Shown piece after piece: positions 57,785-64,000 of a stretch of DNA of 64,000 nt. The stretch is taken from the NCBI RefSeq assembly GCF_000347635.1, contig NC_020514.1:3038001-3102000 (forward strand), written 5' to 3'. The stretch is from Paraglaciecola psychrophila 170 (GTDB lineage: Bacteria; Pseudomonadota; Gammaproteobacteria; Enterobacterales; Alteromonadaceae). Position 1 is the stretch's first letter. Each line of letters starts with the position of its first letter. The notes below the pieces were generated by a model that was not told the DNA's origin, made no database searches, and was given only the letters and a program-made list of their open reading frames with translations. The position numbers and the translations under genes are program-made.

Positions 57785-58771
57785 ATGAATTATCAATACA
57801 CTCATGTTAATTTTATTTTGGTCGATTCGAGCAGTACCAACTCATTATTTTATTCACCGGAGAATGTTGTGGCCTCTAAAGCTAACTACTCACAAGGGCT
57901 ACTACTATTTCGCCTAAAAAATGGTCGTCAGTATGCTTTGGGAACCTTAAAAATCCAAGAGCTTGTGCCGTATAAAGCGGTAACGAAAATGATTAAGTCA
58001 GAACCAGGGGTTAAAGGTGTTTTAACAATTCGTAATCAAACTATCGCAGTGATCGATATGGCTGAAGTGATAGGGCTTGGCCCAATTTCAGAAAGTAATC
58101 TCAGCCAGTCTTTTATTGTTGTGACCGATTGCCAACGAAAAGTAGTTGGCTTTATTGTTAGCCAAATTGAAAAAATTGTTGAAACCAATTGGCGAGAAAT
58201 CAAGCAGCCTGATAAAAAACTAGGGGCCGGTGTTTTCATTACAGGGACGGTAGAAGTTGAAGGTGAGTTTATTCAACTGATAGATGTAGAGTTACTTCTT
58301 AATAAAATTTTCCCTCCAGATCCGCGGGCGGCATTAGCGGTGGTTACCGATTTTCAGCGGGAACAACTTAAACCCATGAATATATTAGTGGTTGATGATT
58401 CATTGACCGCTAGGCGGCAACTAACTGATGTTTTAGAGCTCCTGAACGTACCATTTCATGTTACGGACGATGGTCATAAAGCTTTAGTGTACATGCGTGA
58501 GCAAGCTTCCAGTGGGCATCCAGTTAACTTGTTAGTCTCCGATATTGAGATGCCAGGTTTAGACGGATATGAGCTAACTTTTGAAGTGCGTAATTTGCCG
58601 GTATTGGCAGCTGCCTACATCATTCTTCACACCTCGTTATCGAGTGCGATCAGTATTGGTCAAGCTCACCAAGTAGGTGCAAATGAAGCATTAACAAAAT
58701 TCGACGCAAAAGAATTGGTACTTTCTATGCTGCGAGGTGTCGAGTTTATCAATAACCCGCCTAAAGAATGA
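57785..58771 (+). CDS. cheV: Chemotaxis coupling/response-regulator protein CheV
   Basis: 328 residues: an N-terminal CheW-like domain (about 35-175; GLLLFRLKNGRQYALG; VLTIRNQTIAVIDM) and a C-terminal receiver domain (about 195-320) with VVDDS, the phospho-acceptor Asp in LLVSDIEMPGLDGYEL, the Thr/Ser in LHTSLSS and Lys in ALTKFDAKEL. CheV couples chemoreceptors to CheA and is itself phosphorylated, probably for adaptation. No other che gene lies near. The gene is bracketed by the two 91-bp repeats. Confidence 0.93.
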   Translation: MNYQYTHVNFILVDSSSTNSLFYSPENVVASKANYSQGLLLFRLKNGRQYALGTLKIQELVPYKAVTKMIKSEPGVKGVLTIRNQTIAVIDMAEVIGLGPISESNLSQSFIVVTDCQRKVVGFIVSQIEKIVETNWREIKQPDKKLGAGVFITGTVEVEGEFIQLIDVELLLNKIFPPDPRAALAVVTDFQREQLKPMNILVVDDSLTARRQLTDVLELLNVPFHVTDDGHKALVYMREQASSGHPVNLLVSDIEMPGLDGYELTFEVRNLPVLAAAYIILHTSLSSAISIGQAHQVGANEALTKFDAKELVLSMLRGVEFINNPPKE

Positions 58772-58965
58772 ACACATTAAAGTCATAGGTTAAGTTAAAT
58801 ACGATTTTCATTTGTACTTATCGTTATCAGCTAAGGACGGCTTGCCTAGCTAAGTTCTTTCGTTGAAAAAGATGACCTTGGGATTTAACAAAACATCTAG
58901 GATTTACTCTGTGACTTAACTTAAATCGATCAGACTACAATTGTGCAATGCCTATAGAAAAATAA

Positions 58966-59064
58966 TTAATAACAAGTTGAACTTATGACGTTATTACCCC
59001 TCTGAATAAACAGTGTTTATGTGTGTTCCCTTTTTAAGCCTGATTTTCCATCAGGCTTTTTTTT
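58966..59064 (+). ncRNA. Candidate small RNA, copy B of the 91-bp repeat downstream of cheV
   Basis: Second copy (58974-59064) of the element at 57402-57492, with the same terminator stem (59036-59044/59050-59058) and eight T. TATAGA at 58953-58958 occupies the same relative place as the -10 of copy A, but no good -35 was seen. It begins about 200 bp after the cheV stop, so it could also serve only as the cheV terminator. Confidence 0.45.
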
Positions 59065-59393
59065 ACTTTTTTATCTTCAAGTACATTAATTTTACTAATG
59101 CTCAACGAAGTGATCATTACTTTTCACTAACGTTTAGGTAATGACTTATCAAAACGAGTGGTGTACCACAACAAAGTGGAGAACTTCAAAAGTGAGCTGA
59201 TAAGATACTTATCACACAACCTTTATTACCTTATTTTTGGTTAAAGAAAAACAGATTGGAAGAAAGGGGGGCGCTTGCTAAAAGTGATGCTAACAACGCT
59301 TGGTCTGGCATCACTCGATGCAGCATATAGGTTTAAAAAGTATGCCAAGGACACTTACAAACATAAATCTCTCAATAATTTACACCTAGGATT
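59065..59393. other. Gene-free stretch between copy B and the DUF799 gene
   Basis: About 330 bp with no convincing gene, promoter or repeat. It lies between convergent units (copy B on plus, lipoprotein operon on minus), so it is probably 3' flanking DNA. Confidence 0.35.
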
Positions 59394-60041
59394 TTAATTG
59401 CTGCTCTTTACATTTTTATAAGGCCCATTGAGTAAACCTCTTTTAGCTGAATTAAAAGCCATATTATTGGCCATACGTGCAACCTGTGGTGTGTTATCTG
59501 AAATTTCACCCGCAATTTGCGAAACTACGGCCACAACTAAAGCCCCCAATAGACCACCGCTACTATTATCATTGGGACTATACTGCGCGTTAATAGGTGC
59601 TTCCCACAATAACTTACCCGTTTTAACTGAAACAAGTTTTAGACCACCCTGCACCACAGAAACGGATGACAATACTAGAAATTTTTGTCCCCAATCCTGA
59701 ATATGCACATACAGAACAGCGTCAGCACCGATAATTTCATCGATTTTATCTAATGCAATACCATTCATTTCGGCAGGGGTCGGCAAACCGTTTTCTTTTA
59801 AGAAATTGTCCACAACCGAAACCGGAAAAACATAGTAACCTTTCTCTGCAAGAGGTTTTGTTACCGTCGACAAATAGGTATAAGGGGCACTCACTTCAAC
59901 AGAGCTATTCATTGGTGGCAAAACCAAAATAGAGCGAGGTGCGGCTTGCTTTAAAGGGCCATAATTATAGGGTTCAATCGTGGTACAACCAGATAAAAGT
60001 ACGATAAACAACAGCGCAACTTTATGAATACGGGTGTTCAT
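59394..60041 (-). CDS. DUF799 lipoprotein (GNA1162-like)
   Basis: 215 residues with a lipoprotein signal (LLFIVLLSGC, acylated Cys near residue 19) and a DUF799 domain: ILVLPPMNSSVEVSAPYTYLST and ADAVLYVHIQDWG. The Neisseria member GNA1162 is an outer-membrane-associated lipoprotein with a TolB-N-like fold. Third gene of a three-lipoprotein operon. The only other hydrophobic stretch is GGLLGALVVAVVSQIAGE near residues 160-180. Function unknown. Confidence 0.88.
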   Translation of the reverse strand: MNTRIHKVALLFIVLLSGCTTIEPYNYGPLKQAAPRSILVLPPMNSSVEVSAPYTYLSTVTKPLAEKGYYVFPVSVVDNFLKENGLPTPAEMNGIALDKIDEIIGADAVLYVHIQDWGQKFLVLSSVSVVQGGLKLVSVKTGKLLWEAPINAQYSPNDNSSGGLLGALVVAVVSQIAGEISDNTPQVARMANNMAFNSAKRGLLNGPYKNVKSSN

Positions 60042-60051
60042 TTTTACTTCC

Positions 60052-60411
60052 TTAACTTTTTGGAATAGAACGTTGTATGATGCCGTTAATGAAAGTCGCT
60101 GATTCTGGAAATAACTCTTTTTCTTTTATCAGAGATTGCATTGCAAGTTCTTTATTGCCATCAGCGGCATACATAAAACCTAGATGAGCATAAACGCCAG
60201 GAGCAACCGACTTACCTAATGCTTCAGCTTTATCAATATCTGCAAGTAATGTCTCAATTTGAACACTAGGAGGGACTTCACTTGGGGTATGGTGAGTTTT
60301 ATAAACTAAATCTTCATATGCCCCCCAGTAATATTGGTTTTTGTTCGATGCACAGCCAGCAAGCAACAACACCGTTACACATAAAATGACTTTATTAAGT
60401 TCCATTTCCAT
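60052..60411 (-). CDS. DUF4810 lipoprotein
   Basis: 119 residues with the lipobox VLLLAGCASN (Cys near residue 19). The mature part holds YYWGAYEDLVY and a short helical repeat (YAHLGFMYAADGNKELAM), like a single TPR. It is the middle gene of the operon, 6 bp after the CsgG-like gene and 10 bp before the DUF799 gene. The DUF4810 name rests on that pattern and on the typical neighbours. Function unknown. Confidence 0.82.
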   Translation of the reverse strand: MEMELNKVILCVTVLLLAGCASNKNQYYWGAYEDLVYKTHHTPSEVPPSVQIETLLADIDKAEALGKSVAPGVYAHLGFMYAADGNKELAMQSLIKEKELFPESATFINGIIQRSIPKS

Positions 60412-60417
60412 CTCAGA

Positions 60418-61104
60418 TTACAAGGTCAGTTGTAAGGTATTGTTTTCAAGATCACGAGTCATATTATTAACGCTTTCTTTAATCGCAAAATCTAACACTT
60501 TGCCATTAAGAGTAGAATCATATCCCGCTTTGGAACCGAAACCGACGACCTGTCGTTCATTGAGTTGATATTCGCCCGCACCTTGAGTTGTGTATATGAT
60601 TTCAGAAGTCACAACGTCAATGATGGTTAAGGAAACCTTCGCATAGGCTATTTGGCTTTTACCGGAACCCAAGATACCAAACAATTGTTTGTCACCAATC
60701 ACTTTTCTGCCGAATTCAGTCACACCGCCACTAATGACGTAACGGGCACCTTTAATCTCTTGTTTGATGCCTAGAAGTTGAGCTTCTTGTTGTAAGTTGG
60801 CTAAGTTTTCTCTGTCGACTACCTTAAAACGATGAGTTTGTTGCAGATGGGTCTTTAGAATAGTTTTGCCCTGATTGCCCAGTCTATCTATATTGGATGA
60901 AAACAAACCCTGCATATAATTAGAACGGTTGTTAAAATTACCTAAAACAAGTGTAGATTTGGGGCCTGCATACGCTGTTTTATTTGATTCTACAGGGGTA
61001 ACCGCGACTTTTTGATAGGTTTCAGTGGCACAGCCGCTGATGCCGGTAATCAATGCACCTAACATTAAAAATAAACTAAATTTCTTAACCCGACAATATT
61101 CCAT
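60418..61104 (-). CDS. CsgG/HfaB-family lipoprotein
   Basis: 228 residues with a lipoprotein signal (LITGISGCATE, Cys near residue 25). The body shows the CsgG fold: VLGNFNNRSNY, FKVVDRENLANLQQEAQL, ARYVISGGVTEFG and IAYAKVSLTIIDV. CsgG makes the curli secretion pore in the outer membrane; relatives such as HfaB assemble other surface structures. No curli gene (csgA/B/E/F) is present, so the partners are the two small lipoproteins downstream. First gene of the operon. Confidence 0.88.
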   Translation of the reverse strand: MEYCRVKKFSLFLMLGALITGISGCATETYQKVAVTPVESNKTAYAGPKSTLVLGNFNNRSNYMQGLFSSNIDRLGNQGKTILKTHLQQTHRFKVVDRENLANLQQEAQLLGIKQEIKGARYVISGGVTEFGRKVIGDKQLFGILGSGKSQIAYAKVSLTIIDVVTSEIIYTTQGAGEYQLNERQVVGFGSKAGYDSTLNGKVLDFAIKESVNNMTRDLENNTLQLTL

Positions 61105-61498
61105 AAATTACTACTCCATCATTAAAAAAACATTGTCTAATAATATTACCCTCACGTAAACGAAATAAGTGGAACATCTCTGTAGATTCTATTTTTTTAC
61201 AGAACAGCCAATGCTTTATGATTTATTTCGGAGATCTTTTTTACTGACTTGCTTGGTTGTTGAAAAAATTAGGTTTGAGAAAACTGATTTTAATTGAATA
61301 AAGCCATATAAAATTTGCCCAAGGCGGCTGAGCTGGATAGAGCAACACAGTTTAAAAAAATCTATTAAGAAATAATTGCTCCGCTCTAATTAGAACACAA
61401 TCAATGTAAAGTCCGGTTTTACTTCCAACCTTGCTCAAACATTGGATACATAATAAAATTGACACACATTTTTCAAACATTTAAGCGCAAATTTTTAT
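61105..61498. other. Divergent promoter region between the lipoprotein operon and the aldolase-like gene
   Basis: About 390 bp with no gene. TTGACA at 61459-61464 is a good -35 for the plus-strand gene at 61499, but the matching -10 is poor. Several A and T runs are present. Nothing else recognised. Confidence 0.35.
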
Positions 61499-62581
61499 AT
61501 GCCAGTGTCACTCAAAGAAAGTTGCTCAATCAATCTTGGTTATCCTTACCATAAACATAAAACACCTGCAGAATCGTTGTCGAGGTTGTCTTCTTATTTG
61601 AATGAACAAAAGAAAGTTGACTCTGAAATTGGCAACGACCACGGTGCGAGTCTGCTGGAAGATAAAGTAGCTAAACTATTTGGAATGCAGGCCGCGTTAT
61701 GGCTACCCACAGGCACCTTGGCACAAGGTATTGCGGCCAGAATACATGGACAACAAACAAACAGTGAACGATTATTGCTACATCCTTCTTCGCATTTGTT
61801 GTTGCATGAAGAACAAGGCTATCAATATGCCCATGGATGTTCAGCAAAAGTAATCGGCAAGTGGCGAGAAACTCTTACTTCGGCCGATATTAGTGGTGAG
61901 TCTGGCAGTCTTTTTGTCGAGCTTCCGCAACGTCATAGCGGCGGCAAGCTCCCCAGCTGGAATGAATTGCAAGGGATTAAAGATCACTGCAAAGCTTTAG
62001 GTATGCCGTTGCACATGGATGGAGCCAGATTATGGTCTTGCCGCCCTTTTTACGAGAATAGATCTTATGCCGATATTGTCGCAGGTTTTGATTCGGTTTA
62101 TGTATCACTGTATAAAGATATTGGTTCAATGGGCGGCGCTATATTAGCAGGCTCTCAGGTATTTATTAATGATGCGCGTAAATGGAGAACCCGTTTAGGC
62201 GGATTTTCGGTTGGTTCTTGGCCACTTATATACGATGCATTACATTTAATTGATAATCGAATCACACAGATGCCAGCATTTATCGAAAAAGCGAAACAGC
62301 TAGCAAACGGGATTCAGCATATTGATAATTTTCGAATCGATCCAGTTGTTCCCCATACTAACCTGTTTCATATCTTGCTTAACGTTTCTGCTGACAAAGC
62401 AGCATCAGCTAGAGATCAAGTTGCGAGAGACTCGGGGGTATGGCTATCCGACCGATTCTGGGATTACGAATATCCCAACACCTGCGCCATGGAATTTGTG
62501 GTGGGTGAAAAGGCACTGGCGTTGGAGAGTGAAATATTTACCAAAGCTATGACTCTGTTTGATAAAGCTTTAAATCCTTAG
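61499..62581 (+). CDS. Threonine-aldolase/beta-eliminating-lyase family PLP enzyme
   Basis: A 360-residue fold-type I PLP enzyme. LEDKVAKLFGMQAALWLPTG lies near residues 51-70. The Asp that contacts the cofactor ring is in LHMDGARLW (about residues 176-184), and the Schiff-base Lys is in VSLYKDIGSMGGA (about residues 200-212). Low-specificity threonine aldolases, which split threonine into glycine and acetaldehyde, share this layout, but so do other beta-eliminating lyases. Single gene. Confidence 0.85.
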   Translation: MPVSLKESCSINLGYPYHKHKTPAESLSRLSSYLNEQKKVDSEIGNDHGASLLEDKVAKLFGMQAALWLPTGTLAQGIAARIHGQQTNSERLLLHPSSHLLLHEEQGYQYAHGCSAKVIGKWRETLTSADISGESGSLFVELPQRHSGGKLPSWNELQGIKDHCKALGMPLHMDGARLWSCRPFYENRSYADIVAGFDSVYVSLYKDIGSMGGAILAGSQVFINDARKWRTRLGGFSVGSWPLIYDALHLIDNRITQMPAFIEKAKQLANGIQHIDNFRIDPVVPHTNLFHILLNVSADKAASARDQVARDSGVWLSDRFWDYEYPNTCAMEFVVGEKALALESEIFTKAMTLFDKALNP

Positions 62582-62650
62582 TAATTAACTGCTTAAAAGT
62601 GTGTCGATAACATGTTATATCAATTAATCCTTTAGCAGTTAAAATATAAA

Positions 62651-62676
62651 AACCAGCCACTGGGTGGCTGGTTTTT
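62651..62676. terminator. Bidirectional intrinsic terminator between convergent genes
   Basis: AACCAGCCAC/GTGGCTGGTT form a 10-bp perfect stem around TGG, with A run on the left and T run on the right. It ends both the aldolase-like gene (plus) and the endonuclease gene (minus). Confidence 0.9.
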
Positions 62677-62705
62677 AGGAGTTAACTAAACTACTTTAAC
62701 AATAA

Positions 62706-64000
62706 TTAATTACCCCAAATTTCACTTACAAAAATTGGATAATCAACAAAAGGATTACGATTGCCTTGATGGGAGTACGCAGCCTCATTTCGATCTATCT
62801 CCTTTTGACTGACAGGATCTTGAGTATGCCAACTTTTTAGCATGCTCAAATACCACGTTTCAAACACTTGATCACCACTACCATTAAGCACTGCATCAGC
62901 ATAAATACTATTACTATCCCAACCTACGATGTTATTTTCATAACGGGTTGCCATATAGAAATAAGCGCGTGCAAGATCACCTTTAAATTCATCAATAGGT
63001 TCAAACACCGTTCCTGTATAACCCAAGCTGCTGCTTGCGCTGCCTACTTTTGAACCATTAGCTGAGATATAACTAGCAGAACTTACTTCACCATATGGGT
63101 AGCTGCTGCGTTTAGAATTGACGTATCCGTCTGTAGCAAAAATATGATGTACGTCAGTATTCATTGGGTTAACGGCACCGCCAAACCAACTTCTTGGAAA
63201 AGAATGCTCACGATTGTAACAATCACTTTCACCCGAATAATTACCACATTGATCAATGCCAGAAGTAAAAATATAGCTATCAGACGAATTAGGCGACTCA
63301 GAATAAATATCTAAAATAGTGCCATCATTCTCGTAATAGCTATCCAATTCGTTGGCCGTGTAGAACGTCCATAGGTCGCCATAACTTTGTGTTGTATGTC
63401 CATTAATGATGTTGAACAACTCAGTTTTTAATGTGAAGCCTGTTAAGTTTTCAGCACTCTTGTAATATTCACTTAAGTTGGTAGTACCACCAGAGCCTCC
63501 TGGTCCACTTCCAATAGTGAAACTAGTTGATTCACTGGAACCAAAACTACCGCCACTTGCGACAGTATTGCCAGCAACAACCATATTATATGAGCCAGAC
63601 CCATACGAACAACATATACCGTCACCATAAGAATCATCAATGGTAAAAACATAATCGCCATCATCTAAACACACATCCTCAGAGTAGGAGGTAGAGCTCG
63701 AATAGCCTGAGCCTGAGTTCAGCGTTGATGAACTACTATTGACTATCGACCAGCTAGTCTCAGAGCCATAATTATCAGTTGTTAAATTAAATGTACCTGC
63801 ACTGCATTCGCCTGAACTTGAACCGCCGCCAGTACTATTATGGGGTTCAAAATCATCGACATAAACTATTTCGCTGCCATCAAACCCTGATACATCGTAA
63901 AAACGTAATCCGACAGGAATACGGGTTGTGCTGCTTGCTGTAAAGCTATACGTCAACTCCTGCCATTGTCCCGTGATAGAAGCATTCGAATATCCCTGAT
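62706..64000 (-). CDS. Secreted modular endonuclease I, 5' end beyond the window
   Basis: The frame is open to the right edge, so the N-terminus is missing. Visible order: part of a beta-sandwich, carbohydrate-binding-like domain (SITGQWQELTYSF; YVDDFEPHN), a Ser/Gly linker, a small Cys-containing domain (YVFTIDDSYGDGICCSYGSGS) common on marine secreted hydrolases, another Gly linker and the C-terminal endonuclease I (EndA/NucM) domain. The nuclease has NREHSFPRSWFG with the catalytic His and TDVHHIFATDGYVNSKRSSYP with further metal and DNA contacts. It probably degrades extracellular DNA for nutrients or biofilm control. Confidence 0.88.
   Translation of the reverse strand, partial: QGYSNASITGQWQELTYSFTASSTTRIPVGLRFYDVSGFDGSEIVYVDDFEPHNSTGGGSSSGECSAGTFNLTTDNYGSETSWSIVNSSSSTLNSGSGYSSSTSYSEDVCLDDGDYVFTIDDSYGDGICCSYGSGSYNMVVAGNTVASGGSFGSSESTSFTIGSGPGGSGGTTNLSEYYKSAENLTGFTLKTELFNIINGHTTQSYGDLWTFYTANELDSYYENDGTILDIYSESPNSSDSYIFTSGIDQCGNYSGESDCYNREHSFPRSWFGGAVNPMNTDVHHIFATDGYVNSKRSSYPYGEVSSASYISANGSKVGSASSSLGYTGTVFEPIDEFKGDLARAYFYMATRYENNIVGWDSNSIYADAVLNGSGDQVFETWYLSMLKSWHTQDPVSQKEIDRNEAAYSHQGNRNPFVDYPIFVSEIWGN

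Noticed and set aside
1..64000. CRISPR arrays, rRNA, tRNA, prophage or insertion-sequence genes
   Set aside because: I looked for regular repeat-spacer patterns, cloverleaf-like segments and transposase or integrase motifs and found none I could support.

Overview
The window looks like a chromosomal segment of an AT-rich marine gammaproteobacterium, most likely Alteromonadaceae (Glaciecola/Paraglaciecola-like). The signs are the seqA-pgm pair, the enterobacterial-type order comEC-msbA-lpxK-ycaR-kdsB, the yffB-dapE overlap, a CheV protein, a class II DAHP synthase, a TonB-dependent receptor and a secreted modular endonuclease I. The genus is inferred from protein flavour only. I saw no rRNA, tRNA, CRISPR array, transposase or prophage gene.

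Layout. 1-8.9 kb: end of a flavin monooxygenase, a LuxR-type response regulator, a TonB-dependent receptor and, divergently, a four-gene unit (GntP permease, exported MetX-like hydrolase, exported PHB-depolymerase-like esterase, 3-hydroxybutyrate dehydrogenase). Together these read as a locus for degrading and importing polyhydroxybutyrate or its oligomers. 9.2-11.4 kb: a decayed PAS-GGDEF-EAL gene. 11.4-15.2 kb: WS/DGAT acyltransferase, S4 protein, GST-N protein and a decayed ycaQ. 15.3-22.7 kb: SDR, kdsB, ycaR, lpxK, msbA and comEC on the minus strand, then a divergent DUF2062 gene with an apparent ATT start. 22.8-24.2 kb: two more pseudogenes (aldo/keto reductase, GGDEF). 24.3-33.2 kb: patatin, an EIIA-Glc homologue lacking both active-site histidines, yffB-dapE-M15-DUF2897, formyltransferase, ybjQ, HIT, astE and a GGDEF-EAL protein. 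33.4-38.6 kb: glgP, pgm and seqA. 38.7-44.5 kb: MoxR-DUF58-transglutaminase operon and ybiT. 44.7-50.6 kb: a czcICBA metal-efflux operon. 51.5-56.9 kb: NYN protein, feoAB with a Fur box, class II aroG, LMW-PTP and pepE. 57.4-59.1 kb: cheV bracketed by two near-identical 91-bp elements, each ending in the same intrinsic terminator (candidate twin small RNAs). 59.4-61.1 kb: a three-lipoprotein CsgG/DUF4810/DUF799 operon. 61.5-64 kb: a threonine-aldolase-like enzyme and a secreted endonuclease I cut by the window edge.

Two kinds of gene breakage occur. Four genes (ycaQ, PAS-GGDEF-EAL, aldo/keto reductase, short GGDEF) carry nonsense codons, multiple shifts or truncation and are real pseudogenes. 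Four conserved genes (msbA, lpxK, yffB, HIT) are each broken by one base in a homopolymer run, which is typical of sequencing error, although lpxK breaks exactly at a canonical A AAA AAC slippery heptamer.

The most unusual items are the twin 91-bp elements around cheV, the histidine-less EIIA-Glc paralogue, the PHB locus with its own TonB receptor and palindromic operator candidate, and the ATT start.
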